Assembly: GCF_022601685.1 (NCBI RefSeq) | Contig: NZ_JAKUML010000008.1 | Coordinates: forward strand, 1-64,000 | Length of the DNA stretch: 64,000 nucleotides | Source: Acinetobacter sedimenti | GTDB lineage: Bacteria > Pseudomonadota > Gammaproteobacteria > Pseudomonadales > Moraxellaceae | Direction: 5' to 3' | In this document: positions 1 through 7,848 of the stretch, piece by piece | Position numbering within the stretch: the stretch's first letter is position 1 | Layout: each line of letters starts with the position of its first letter | The notes under the pieces: model-generated | Seen by the model: the letters and a program-made list of their open reading frames with translations, nothing else | Databases searched by the model: none | What the model was told of the DNA's origin: nothing | Made by a program: the position numbers and the translations under genes

Positions 1-77
1 ATCCAGGTCTACGTTTTGCGATCCGTGAAGGCGGTCGTACAGTAGGTGCTGGTGTTGTTGCGAAAGTAACTGCATAA
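1..77 (+). CDS. tuf: Elongation factor Tu, C-terminal end (partial)
   Basis: The first 77 bases read in frame 3 as the last 24 residues of EF-Tu, with the conserved ending RFAIREGGRTVGAGVV followed by AKVTA and a TAA stop at 75-77. EF-Tu is the GTPase that delivers aminoacyl-tRNA to the ribosome. Only the tail of domain 3 is in the window. No tRNA-Trp or secE follows, so this is probably the copy that closes an rpsL-rpsG-fusA-tuf operon rather than the secE-linked copy; that operon assignment is inference because upstream sequence is missing. Confidence 0.95.
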   Translation, partial: PGLRFAIREGGRTVGAGVVAKVTA

Positions 78-93
78 ATCACTGCTGTGATCT

Positions 94-122
94 AAAAAAA
101 GCGCCCAATGGGCGCTTTTTTA
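94..122 (+). terminator. Rho-independent terminator after tuf
   Basis: An A-tract leads into the stem GCGCCC (101-106), loop AAT, GGGCGC (110-115), followed by a T-tract. It sits 16 bases after the tuf stop, where the translation operon would be expected to end. Confidence 0.9.
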
Positions 123-212
123 TTACAAAAACATGTGTTTTGGATAAGGCGATTTCAATAACGAAGTGCAACACATTTGAAAGTAGCTGAGAAAGTTAGA
201 ATGTATTAAATT

Positions 213-311
213 CATTCTGATTATTTTCAACTCGCAAGTGGTCGTACACCACTTGAAACTTTACTTGATGGAAAACGGATTTGTGCTGAGAAAAATTTAG
301 CTCAAATTTGA
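213..311 (+). pseudogene. IS481-type transposase, C-terminal remnant
   Basis: An open frame before the TGA at 309-311 reads YFQLASGRTPLETLLDGKR, then ICAEKNLAQI and the stop. The GRTPxxTLLDGKxIxxEKN pattern is how many IS481-family transposases end (known from memory of the family). The frame is closed upstream by a TAA at 207-209, so only about 30 residues survive and no catalytic DDE core is visible. The imperfect inverted repeat just downstream (299-360) may include the end of the old element. I read this as a decayed insertion-sequence scar between tuf and the next operon. The short length makes the assignment moderate. Confidence 0.55.
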
Positions 312-360
312 CCTGACAGGCACAATAAAAAATGGGTAACTGTCAGATCAGGTTTGAGCT
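299..360. repeat. Imperfect 21-bp inverted repeat beside the IS481 remnant
   Basis: The left arm at 299-319 and right arm at 340-360 are reverse complements at 18 of 21 positions, separated by 20 bases. The left arm overlaps the last codons of the transposase remnant. No T-tract follows, so this is not a plain terminator. It may be the end structure of the former IS481-like element or a later hairpin. Confidence 0.7.
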
Positions 361-600
361 AGTACATATAAAGCGAATTTTTTCTCGTTATCTAATTGAT
401 TTAATATACTATTTCATGTCATTTTGGCAATTTTGATATTTATATCAAATTGTCCCCATCTGATATTATTCTGTCCTCTACAACACTCCTCAATAATTAT
501 TGAATTTCCTAAAATAAATTGAACAATCGGAAATACTGACATCACGATTAAAACACTTAAAGCAGTGTAGATCACAACAAGATGTCATGGAGATACCAAA
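361..600. promoter_or_regulatory. Upstream region of the hydrolase gene, with two palindromes
   Basis: No gene is seen here. The region is AT-rich and holds an imperfect palindrome at 428-452 (CAATTTTGATAT / ATATCAAATTG) and a perfect 14-bp palindrome TCAATAATTATTGA at 490-503. Both could be regulator sites for the gene at 601, but no known operator is matched. A related AATAATTATTGA string recurs at 1632-1643, upstream of bfr. The assignment as a promoter region rests on position. Confidence 0.35.
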
Positions 601-1482
601 ATGAATGCAAAAGTACAAATCTCTAATCGCCCAGGTGCGTCATTCCCAGTTCGTCGTATGAACTTCAACTTTGACGACGTACCAGAATATTGGATGAGTG
701 AATCTGCGGGTTTGACTCATTTTATGACAGCTTTATCTGCATTATTTCCTGCGGGCGAGCAATTGTTTATCGACAGTGTGCGAGTAGTGCGCTATCACCC
801 TGCAATCAAAGACAATAAAAAATTGCAAAAAGAAATCAGTGCATTTATCGGTCAAGAGGCAATGCACACCCATGAACATGTTGGCTTTAACGCATCAGCG
901 CAAAAATTTGGTCATGATGTGGCAACACTTGAGAAAAATACTGATAGCGTGATTCAGTTTGGTCGTAAGCTTTTTGCCAAAGCGATGAAACCATTTGGTT
1001 ATACGCAAGAGATGATTGACCTCACTGCAACGACTGCACTTGAGCATTTCACTGCAACGATTGCGTCGGAGCTATTGACCAATCCACATATTCAAGAACT
1101 CATGAAAGATGACACTATGCGCTATATGTGGATGTGGCATGCAGTCGAGGAAAATGAGCATAAAGCGGTGGCTTATGATGTGTATCAAGGTATCTTCGGT
1201 ACAGGGATTAAGTCATATGGCTTACGCTCAGTTGCCTTAGTAATTGCGATGAGCATGATTTTAGTCACTCAAGCACAGTTTACTTTGCGCCTACTTAAAG
1301 CAGATAAGAAACTGAATCTCAAAGAATTAACCATGATCTATAAATTTGCCTATAGCCCATCAAAAGGCATCATCACAGGTTTAGCAGGTGAGATGTTGGC
1401 ATACTTCCGCCCACGCTTCCACCCGAATGATTTGGATACAGTTGCTTTACTTGATAAATGGAAATCAAAGCTAGGTCTTTAA
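601..1482 (+). CDS. Metal-dependent hydrolase family protein (PF10118-like)
   Basis: The 293-residue product matches what I know of the predicted metal-dependent hydrolase family (PF10118, COG3687). It has early motifs EYWMSESAGLTHFMTALSALFP, written here as two parts EYWMSESAGLT and HFMTALSALFP, then a run of conserved acidic and histidine residues (EAMHTHEH near 87-94, EHF near 148, HAVEENEH near 180-187) that could bind two metals in a ferritin-like helical bundle. One hydrophobic stretch lies near 210-225 (VALVIAMSMILV). The substrate is unknown; members are often membrane-associated. ATG follows a GGAG at about 588-591. It is a single gene, closed by a terminator at 1546. Confidence 0.8.
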   Translation: MNAKVQISNRPGASFPVRRMNFNFDDVPEYWMSESAGLTHFMTALSALFPAGEQLFIDSVRVVRYHPAIKDNKKLQKEISAFIGQEAMHTHEHVGFNASAQKFGHDVATLEKNTDSVIQFGRKLFAKAMKPFGYTQEMIDLTATTALEHFTATIASELLTNPHIQELMKDDTMRYMWMWHAVEENEHKAVAYDVYQGIFGTGIKSYGLRSVALVIAMSMILVTQAQFTLRLLKADKKLNLKELTMIYKFAYSPSKGIITGLAGEMLAYFRPRFHPNDLDTVALLDKWKSKLGL

Positions 1483-1545
1483 TAGTCTGACGTTTGCTAT
1501 AGCTATAAAAATAACGATTTTAAGCATTGACGGTTTTTCATCACG

Positions 1546-1577
1546 TCGTGCCTGCAAACACAGGCACGATTTTTTTT
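1546..1577 (+). terminator. Rho-independent terminator after the hydrolase gene
   Basis: The stem TCGTGCCTG (1546-1554), loop CAAACA and CAGGCACGA (1561-1569) are followed by eight T residues. Confidence 0.9.
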
Positions 1578-1834
1578 ATTTAAATTTACAAAAAAAAATA
1601 AATTGGGCGATGCTGATTTTTCAGCTCAGCTAATAATTATTGAGAACAGTTTATAAAAATTATGACCAAAAATTCAACAACTTGAAGAATTGCTCTACGT
1701 TTAATAATTTCAAGATGAAGTGTAAATGCGTTTGTTTATCATTATTAATTATTTAAAATCAAATACTTATGATGATATTGGGCTTGATTTAAATTTATAA
1801 TCATTCATAATGGAGAAAAGTTTGGAGGTGAGTT
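1578..1834 (+). promoter_or_regulatory. AT-rich upstream region of bfr
   Basis: No ORF is supported here. The stretch is very AT-rich. A TAATAATTATTGA string at 1631-1643 resembles the core of Fur-type sites and also the palindrome at 490-503, but the match to a full Fur box is poor. A strong Shine-Dalgarno GGAGGTG lies at about 1824-1830, just before the bfr ATG. Confidence 0.3.
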
Positions 1835-2299
1835 ATGCAAGGTAATCCTGAAGTCATTGACTATTTAAATATGCTGATTGGCGGTGAGCTTGCTGCTCGT
1901 GATCAATATTTGATCCATTCTCGTATGTATGAAGATTGGGGCTTGAGCAAAATCTTTGAGCGTATCAATCACGAGATGGAAGAAGAAGCGATTCACGCTG
2001 ATGCGATTATTCGCCGTGTATTGTTCCTCGAAGGCACGCCTAATATGGATCGTCATGACATCAATGTTGGTGATGATGTGGTGAGCTGTCTGAAAGCTGA
2101 TCTTGCACTCGAATATGAAGTACGTGAGAAATTGGCCAAAGGCGTAAAGCTTTGCGAAGAAAAAGGCGATTTCGTGACACGTGATATGCTTCGTCAGCAG
2201 ATGTCTGATACTGAAGAAGATCATACTTATTGGTTAGAGAAGCAATTGAGATTGATTGAGAAAATTGGTTTGCAGAATTATATTCAATCGCAAATGTGA
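1835..2299 (+). CDS. bfr: Bacterioferritin-type iron storage protein lacking the haem methionine
   Basis: The 154-residue product aligns end to end with bacterioferritin (E. coli Bfr is 158 residues). The dinuclear ferroxidase ligands are all present: E18, E51, H54, E93, E127 and H130. Residue 52, the axial haem-ligand methionine in classical Bfr, is alanine here (motif [11 protein letters not shown], 46-56). It is therefore probably the haem-poor subunit type known from genera with two Bfr paralogues, where a partner subunit binds haem. It oxidises Fe(II) and stores the mineral in a 24-subunit cytoplasmic shell. A GGAGGTG ribosome site supports the start. No Bfd ferredoxin gene is adjacent. 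It shares a bidirectional terminator with the convergent peroxiredoxin gene. Confidence 0.92.
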   Translation: MQGNPEVIDYLNMLIGGELAARDQYLIHSRMYEDWGLSKIFERINHEMEEEAIHADAIIRRVLFLEGTPNMDRHDINVGDDVVSCLKADLALEYEVREKLAKGVKLCEEKGDFVTRDMLRQQMSDTEEDHTYWLEKQLRLIEKIGLQNYIQSQM

Positions 2300-2326
2300 T
2301 TTTTCATTGTAGAAATCATTCGATTT

Positions 2327-2357
2327 AAAAAAGCCAGCGTGATGCTGGCTTTTTTTA
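2327..2357. terminator. Bidirectional terminator between bfr and the peroxiredoxin gene
   Basis: AAGCCAGC (2331-2338), loop GTGAT, GCTGGCTT (2344-2351) is flanked by A and T tracts on both sides. It can therefore end transcripts arriving from either convergent gene. Confidence 0.88.
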
Positions 2358-2372
2358 TGCGTAGTTTTAGAT

Positions 2373-2939
2373 TTATTTTTTCTTCTGAAATTTTAAAATG
2401 TCATCTAAGACTTGCTTTGCATGAGTTTGCGAGTTGACACTGCTGTAGTGATAAACAATCGTCCCTTGAGGATCAATCAAGAAACTTTCACGGTTTGCTA
2501 CTTTGGTAATGCCAAAGTTTCGGACGATGCCAAACTGCTCAGCAAGTTGATGTTTATGATCGGCTAAGATCGGGAAGGGCAGTCCGAGTTTTTCAGAAAA
2601 AGCCTGATGAGATTTCACATCATCAAGACTGACACCCATGACTACAGCATTGGCTTTTAAAAATTGAGGATAGAGGTATTTAAATTGTTTGGCTTCTTCG
2701 GTACAGCCTGCGGTATTGTCCTTTGGATAAAAGTACAGCACAGTCCATTTACCACGAGTGTCTTTGCTTTGATGCCATTTGCCATTTTGATCTTGGAGTT
2801 TATAAGTCGGTGCAACTTGACCAACCCATTGCTTTTGTTCGTTCTGTGATGAATTGATGAGTGACGTTTTTGCAAAAGTAGTCGCACTAGACAGAGTGCA
2901 ACTGAGTACGATCAGCGGAATATATTTTGAGATGTTCAT
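2373..2939 (-). CDS. Exported thioredoxin-type peroxiredoxin (Bcp/AhpC-TSA family)
   Basis: The first 23 residues (MNISKYIPLIVLSCTLSSAT plus TFA) form a Sec signal peptide, so the mature protein should be periplasmic. The body is an AhpC/TSA fold with the peroxidatic cysteine C79 in DNTAGCTEEAKQF, typical of the Bcp/PrxQ group that reduces peroxides. No other cysteine exists in the mature chain, so it should work as a 1-Cys enzyme that needs an external thiol partner. Most Bcp proteins are cytoplasmic, so the leader is notable. It is convergent with bfr, another gene of oxidative and iron stress. A terminator and then recA lie on its 5' side. Confidence 0.88.
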   Translation of the reverse strand: MNISKYIPLIVLSCTLSSATTFAKTSLINSSQNEQKQWVGQVAPTYKLQDQNGKWHQSKDTRGKWTVLYFYPKDNTAGCTEEAKQFKYLYPQFLKANAVVMGVSLDDVKSHQAFSEKLGLPFPILADHKHQLAEQFGIVRNFGITKVANRESFLIDPQGTIVYHYSSVNSQTHAKQVLDDILKFQKKK

Positions 2940-2995
2940 TTTATTCTACAAATAGGATCAGTCGTTCTATGATAACTGGGTTTAAGTATCTAATG

Positions 2996-3028
2996 TAAAA
3001 AATCCATGCACGATGACATGGATTTTTA
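2996..3028 (-). terminator. Terminator downstream of recA
   Basis: AAAAATCCATG (2998-3008), loop CACGATGA and CATGGATTTTT (3017-3027) form an 11-bp stem with A/T tracts on both sides. It lies 32 bases beyond the recA stop on the minus strand. Confidence 0.85.
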
Positions 3029-3059
3029 TTTCAAATATCTATTTGAAACAGAGAAAGGC

Positions 3060-4112
3060 TTATTGCTCTAAATCAAAAGCAGCATCTTCTTCAGTTTCAG
3101 CTTGTTGTGCAGGTACAGCAGGCACTTTTGCCAACATACGCTCACGAATAATGCCTTCGATTTGCTCAGCGATTTGTGGGTTTTCTTCAAGATAGCGGAT
3201 GGTATTGTTTTTACCTTGTCCGATCTTATCGCCTTGATAAGAGTACCATGCACCTGCTTTTTGCACGATGTCTTGCGCCACAGCAAGGTCGATCACTTCG
3301 CCAAGCATATTGGTGCCTTTACCATATAAAATTTGGAAAATCGCTTCTTTAAACGGAGGCGCCATTTTATTCTTCACGACTTTGACTTTGGTTTCATTAC
3401 CAATGATCTCATCGCCTTCTTTGACCTGACCAATACGACGAATATCCAAGCGCACAGATGCGTAGAATTTCAGCGCATTACCACCAGTTGTGGTTTCAGG
3501 GCTACCGAACATCACACCGATCTTCATACGGATTTGGTTAATGAAAATCACCATACAGTTTGAGCGTTTGGCATTACCTGTGATTTTACGTAGAGCTTGG
3601 CTCATCAAACGAGCTTGTAAGCCCATGTGTGAATCACCCATTTCACCTTCGATTTCGGCTTTTGGTGTCAATGCTGCAACGGAGTCGATAACGATCAAGT
3701 CGATCGCACCAGAGCGCACCAGCATATCAGCGATTTCAAGGGCTTGCTCGCCATTGTCAGGCTGTGAAACCAAGAGATTATCAATATCTACGCCAAGTTT
3801 TTTTGCATATTCAGGATCGAGTGCATGTTCTGCATCGACGAATGCGCAAGTGCCACCTTTCTTTTGACATTCTGCAATCGCTTGCAAAGTCATCGTGGTT
3901 TTACCTGAAGATTCAGGACCATAAATCTCAATAATACGACCTTTCGGCAGACCACCAATACCCAAAGCGATATCTAATGTGAGTGAGCCAGTCGATACCG
4001 CTTCGACCGCTTGTACCGTGTTATCACCCAAACGCATCACAGTATTTTTACCAAATTGCTTTTCAATCTGACTTAGTGCTGCGCCTAATGCTTTTGATTT
4101 ATTCTCATCCAT
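3060..4112 (-). CDS. recA: Recombinase A
   Basis: The 350-residue product is RecA, the ATP-dependent strand-exchange protein of homologous recombination and damage response. Walker A is GPESSGKT at residues 65-72. The conserved [14 protein letters not shown] segment (L2 region) and an acidic C-terminal tail rich in E and D are visible. The start [10 protein letters not shown] is standard for Acinetobacter RecA. It is transcribed alone, with no recX next to it. I saw no E. coli-type LexA box in the 270 bases upstream, in keeping with the LexA-independent damage response described for Acinetobacter, although I cannot identify the actual operator. Confidence 0.98.
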   Translation of the reverse strand: MDENKSKALGAALSQIEKQFGKNTVMRLGDNTVQAVEAVSTGSLTLDIALGIGGLPKGRIIEIYGPESSGKTTMTLQAIAECQKKGGTCAFVDAEHALDPEYAKKLGVDIDNLLVSQPDNGEQALEIADMLVRSGAIDLIVIDSVAALTPKAEIEGEMGDSHMGLQARLMSQALRKITGNAKRSNCMVIFINQIRMKIGVMFGSPETTTGGNALKFYASVRLDIRRIGQVKEGDEIIGNETKVKVVKNKMAPPFKEAIFQILYGKGTNMLGEVIDLAVAQDIVQKAGAWYSYQGDKIGQGKNNTIRYLEENPQIAEQIEGIIRERMLAKVPAVPAQQAETEEDAAFDLEQ

Positions 4113-4382
4113 CTCATAACCTCAATATTGTGAACTGTAACTTTTTAACCAAAGTGGATGCCTTGTCTGCGTCGCAAGATCATTATTTTAATGTCAATTA
4201 TTTAAAATTAATGACAGTTATCTAACGAATGATCGTTGGTTGGCAGTATCATGGCAGAATTTTAGTGATAAATCGAGTGTCGATTTCATACAAAACGTCG
4301 TATTTTGTCGCCTGTTTTTATCCTCGCTTGTCCTAAATATTTTTAGTAATTTTTCATCATTATTTCCATTAAAAATTAACCA

Positions 4383-4853
4383 TTAATAAGCATCATCATT
4401 GTGCCAATCCGCAACCGAATCATGATTGTTTTTCTCTTTAAATTTATGGATTTGCCTGCGATCTTTCTTACTTGGACGATGTTCAGGACGAGCTAAATTG
4501 TGCAATTTGCGCTGTGAGCTCAGTAACTCACGGCGTGCTACGCTCATTTCCGTTTCATCGTAGAGCAACTGTGCTTGCGGTGCACCGCCACGTTGTGCAG
4601 ACAGGGCTTTAATTTGCACGGTTTTCTTGTCGAAACCTTGCTGAATGGTCAGCTCCATGCCGATGCGGACTTCTTTGGAGACTTTGACCCGATCGCCATC
4701 GTGATGCACCTTGCCACCTTCTATGGCGGCTTTGGCAAGTGAGCGGGTTTTAAAGAATCGTGCAGCCCAAAGCCATTTGTCGATGCGCATGGATTCGGTC
4801 TGAATGGATGCGCTATTTTCACGACCGATTTCTTTACTGTTGCTTTTACTCAT
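4383..4853 (-). CDS. hslR: Ribosome-associated heat-shock protein Hsp15 (S4 domain)
   Basis: The S4 RNA-binding domain starts at MRIDKWLWAARFFKTRSLA (residues 22-40) and continues through EGGKVHHDGDRVKVS, the classic Hsp15 pattern. Hsp15 binds stalled 50S subunits that carry peptidyl-tRNA and helps recycle them. The C-terminal part is basic. The 156-residue chain is longer than E. coli Hsp15 (133) because of about 20 extra polar N-terminal residues; no clear ribosome site distinguishes ATG 4853 from the internal ATG at residue 22. It lies 47 bases after yrfG on the same strand, the same gene pair found in Enterobacteria (yrfG-hslR). Confidence 0.9.
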   Translation of the reverse strand: MSKSNSKEIGRENSASIQTESMRIDKWLWAARFFKTRSLAKAAIEGGKVHHDGDRVKVSKEVRIGMELTIQQGFDKKTVQIKALSAQRGGAPQAQLLYDETEMSVARRELLSSQRKLHNLARPEHRPSKKDRRQIHKFKEKNNHDSVADWHNDDAY

Positions 4854-4900
4854 GTGTGCTTAGATTGAAATGCCTTGTGTTGAAATGATCGTTTAAACGA

Positions 4901-5611
4901 TTATGTACCGTATATGTTGCTAGATTTGTCATCATCTAAATAATTCAGCAAATCTGTAAGCTGTTCAAGATGAATATAATTCGGATTTAATTCCGTTCTT
5001 GTGGTACTCGAATCAGGCTCGCAAATACTGAATAACTGTGCAATACCAAACTGTTTTGCGCTATCGAGCACTGCATAATTATCATCAATAAAGGTTACTT
5101 GCGACACATCAAAAGGATAACGTTGTTGCAACGTGCGCCAAAAGCGTTGATCGTCTTTGGCATAACCAATCGACTCACTGCTAATTACCTGTTTGAAATA
5201 AGGACGAATCGGCACATTTTCAAGTTTTAAATCGAGCGTAACTTGATCAGCATTACTGACAATCCAGCATTCTACATCGAGCTTTTGAAGTGCATTCAAC
5301 AATTCAAAACAGCCAAGTCGTGGTGCAATGAGATGACGATACTCTTGTTGTACGGCAAAGGCATCGACACCGATATGCTGTCGCCAAAACGTGGATGAGT
5401 ACCAATTCAGACTACCTTGATATTGCACATAATATTGATACAGCTGTGACTTTGCCTGCTCAAGTGTGGCTTGATGTTCAATTGCCCAACGCTTTGGCAC
5501 TAATTGCATCCAAATATAGGTATCAAATGCCAAATCCAACAATGTGCCATCCATATCAAAAAAGATGATCGGTTTTGAGATTTGCGCTGAATGATTTGCT
5601 ACAGTAGTCAT
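4901..5611 (-). CDS. yrfG: GMP/IMP 5'-nucleotidase, HAD family
   Basis: This is a HAD-superfamily hydrolase with motif I FFDMDGTLLDLAFD (nucleophile D19, acid/base D21), motif II in WIVSNAD and motif IV in TFIDDNYAVLDSA. The sequence MDGTLLDLAFDTYIWMQLVP closely follows E. coli YrfG, which dephosphorylates GMP and IMP. It would act in the cytoplasm on purine nucleotides. It is cotranscribed ahead of hslR and divergent from cysQ, with 20 bases between the start codons, so the two promoters must overlap the neighbouring coding ends. Confidence 0.87.
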   Translation of the reverse strand: MTTVANHSAQISKPIIFFDMDGTLLDLAFDTYIWMQLVPKRWAIEHQATLEQAKSQLYQYYVQYQGSLNWYSSTFWRQHIGVDAFAVQQEYRHLIAPRLGCFELLNALQKLDVECWIVSNADQVTLDLKLENVPIRPYFKQVISSESIGYAKDDQRFWRTLQQRYPFDVSQVTFIDDNYAVLDSAKQFGIAQLFSICEPDSSTTRTELNPNYIHLEQLTDLLNYLDDDKSSNIYGT

Positions 5612-5631
5612 GGATAAATCGAGAGGTGCGT

Positions 5632-6546
5632 ATGTTTGCTAAAGTTGCATTAGAGCAGATGCCACAGAATTTGCAACAGTTGAGCCACATTTTACAGCAG
5701 GCAAGCGCCATCATTGTGGCGGAATATGAGCGTTATCAACGTGGTGGGCAATTCCAAATTGAACGTAAATCTGACAACTCACCTGTGACGCAAGCCGATC
5801 TGAAAGCACATCGTTTTATCAGTCAGGCTTTGGCGGAACTCACACCGAAACTGCCACTTTTATCCGAAGAAGGTGAGCATAACGAACGCCATCAATGGCA
5901 ACGCTTTTGGATGCTTGATCCGCTAGATGGCACAAAAGAATTTATTGATCAAACAGGTGAGTTCACCATTAATCTGAGTTTGATTGAGAACGGTGGATCG
6001 GTGATTTCTGCCATCGCTGTACCGCTGATGTCTAAGCTCTATATAGTTGAAAAGTTTCAAAGTAAAGAACAACTTCCGTATCGCTATCAATGGAATGCAC
6101 AAGGTCAGATTGAGTTATTTCAATTTCAACATGACTTAAACAAAAATGGCTTAAAGCAAAATGATTTAAAAAATGACAAATCAATACGTATTGCGATGAG
6201 CCGTCGTCCTGAACGTAGCTCTCGTTATCAGGAGTTTTTAGATTTTTTAACATCGCAAAATATCAGTTATCGCAAAGTGAATGCAGGCAGTGCCTATAAG
6301 TTTTGCATGATGATCGAAGGGGAGATTGATCTTTATCCACGTTTCCATCCGACCAGTGAATGGGATACTTCGGCAGGACAAGGTTTGTTGCAAAGTATTG
6401 GTGGAGAGGTGTTTGATCTTAGTCATCGACCATTTCGTTATAATCAGCGCACAAGTTTGTTGAATGGGCAGTTTATTGCTTTGCGTGATGTGAGGGATTG
6501 GACTGTAATTTCAGGTTTTGTAAATACTTTAATTAATAAACGATAA
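5632..6546 (+). CDS. cysQ: 3'(2'),5'-bisphosphate nucleotidase
   Basis: This inositol-monophosphatase-fold enzyme removes the 3' phosphate from PAP/PAPS, a by-product of sulfate assimilation. The motifs are LLSEEGEH, the metal site DPLDGTKEFIDQTGEFTINL and, near the end, WDTSAGQGLLQSIGGEVFD. The ATG at 5632 was chosen over an in-frame GTG at 5626 because GAGAGG lies five bases before it. The middle has a lysine/asparagine-rich insert (HDLNKNGLKQNDLKNDKS) that lengthens the chain to 304 residues, against about 246 in E. coli. It is convergent with the DUF6615-like gene, 12 bases away. The sulfate uptake locus lies 40 kb further on. Confidence 0.92.
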   Translation: MFAKVALEQMPQNLQQLSHILQQASAIIVAEYERYQRGGQFQIERKSDNSPVTQADLKAHRFISQALAELTPKLPLLSEEGEHNERHQWQRFWMLDPLDGTKEFIDQTGEFTINLSLIENGGSVISAIAVPLMSKLYIVEKFQSKEQLPYRYQWNAQGQIELFQFQHDLNKNGLKQNDLKNDKSIRIAMSRRPERSSRYQEFLDFLTSQNISYRKVNAGSAYKFCMMIEGEIDLYPRFHPTSEWDTSAGQGLLQSIGGEVFDLSHRPFRYNQRTSLLNGQFIALRDVRDWTVISGFVNTLINKR

Positions 6547-6558
6547 ACCCTAGCAGTT

Positions 6559-7422
6559 CTATTCTTCATTTAAAGAAAGAATAATTCGGTATTTTGGTAA
6601 GTATTGAGAATTATTCTCTTTAGAGAGATCATTTTCTAAGTTTAATCTTGTTGTATTTAAAGGCTTCCAATTTTGTTCGAGATTTAAGTCTTCATATTGA
6701 TATGTATGAATTTCGTGTTTTAAGCTGACTGAATGAACTTTCGTATTGTTGATCAAATTTACAGTTGAATCTGTATTTGCTTTTGAAAATCTACAACATC
6801 CGAGTACAAACCAAGGAACTGCAATATCAGGATGCAATTCTATAAAGTTTGGAATAGTCCATTTGGGATTTCCACTCTTATCAAATCTGTTAAATGCAAA
6901 CTTGTTTAGTAGATAATATGCACTTACCAAGGAGCAACCGTATTGTTCTTTTGAAAACTTGATTCCACATAAATTTCCATTATGAGTAAATGTATCTAAA
7001 TAATGATTGTAAAGCAGATATAAAGGAACTCCTCCAACATTTTTGGCGTATGTAATTAAGTCATTGATTTGATTTCCATGATCCATTGCTGGGTAATTGT
7101 CAGTTTTATAAATAATTTTAGCTTGTAGAGGGGCTATAACGTATCCTCCGCTAGTTTGAATTATTAGTTCAATATCATTTCCATTAAGAGGCTCATTAAT
7201 TGCCTCAAACATTCTGATCGGCGTGTGTGGATTTTGGTCACAATATTTGTGGAATTCATAAAGAATATTTTGCGTAATTGTTGTTTCGAATATTTTTAAA
7301 CCCTTTCTAGTTCTAGCGAATCCGATTCTTTCCCAAGTTTCATTTGCGATATTTTGAAGCAAATTACAAAGGCTCACTGAGTTGTGATTGAACCTAATAA
7401 GTTCTGAGTTATTTTCTATCAT
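6559..7422 (-). CDS. DUF6615-like protein, possible PD-(D/E)xK nuclease fold
   Basis: I do not know a function. The 287-residue chain has the layout I associate with DUF6615 proteins: NDIELIIQTSGGYVIAPLQAK (residues near 83-103, shown here without spacing only as the parts NDIELIIQ and APLQAK), then NQINDLITYAKNVGGVPLYL. An acidic residue followed by E-x-I and then Q-A-K is compatible with a PD-(D/E)xK nuclease core, but this is inference. There is no signal peptide or membrane segment. The gene is AT-richer than cysQ and icd, has a weak ribosome site and stands alone between two core genes. This suggests later acquisition, perhaps as an orphan restriction or defence-type gene. Confidence 0.6.
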   Translation of the reverse strand: MIENNSELIRFNHNSVSLCNLLQNIANETWERIGFARTRKGLKIFETTITQNILYEFHKYCDQNPHTPIRMFEAINEPLNGNDIELIIQTSGGYVIAPLQAKIIYKTDNYPAMDHGNQINDLITYAKNVGGVPLYLLYNHYLDTFTHNGNLCGIKFSKEQYGCSLVSAYYLLNKFAFNRFDKSGNPKWTIPNFIELHPDIAVPWFVLGCCRFSKANTDSTVNLINNTKVHSVSLKHEIHTYQYEDLNLEQNWKPLNTTRLNLENDLSKENNSQYLPKYRIILSLNEE

Positions 7423-7848
7423 TTTACTTTTCTACTTTAGGCTATTAGATTTCAAAATTACGATCGACACTATTTAGATAGTGATTTTGGAAGTTACCAT
7501 AAATTTTAAAGTTGCTTAACCTCCCAATCTCTTAGATCATCAGGTTAATTTAGCTGTATAAAAGTGGCAAGTGTTGAAGTCCTTTAAGTAACAAAATATT
7601 CATGACATATTTGTTGTACATCCAGTTGAAATATGATCTAGCCCATTGGTCTAATAGGCAACATCACTCAGATTTATATACACTATTCACCTAAAAAGCG
7701 CATATCGCATTGACTGCAATACACCGCTCAACGCATACTTTACACGCTTAAAAAAGTGCAAGAAATATTGATTCGAAATGTAGCCGAGCCACAAGCTTGA
7801 TGCTACGTATTACAGACTTAATTACATACCAGTAAAAAGGAGCTATAT
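7423..7848. promoter_or_regulatory. Divergent upstream region of the DUF6615 gene and icd
   Basis: These 426 bases hold no supportable gene. The icd ribosome site AAGGAG lies at about 7838-7843, seven bases before its ATG. A weak hairpin GTAGC...GCTAC is present near 7783-7807. No known operator is recognised. Confidence 0.4.

Noticed and set aside
235-255. Palindrome CAAGTGG...CCACTTG as an operator
   Set aside because: It falls within the coding frame of the IS481 transposase remnant and is explained by that sequence.
1835-2299. Met48 of Bfr as a substitute haem ligand
   Set aside because: It lies one helical turn from position 52 and no example is known to me, so I keep the simpler reading of a haem-poor subunit.
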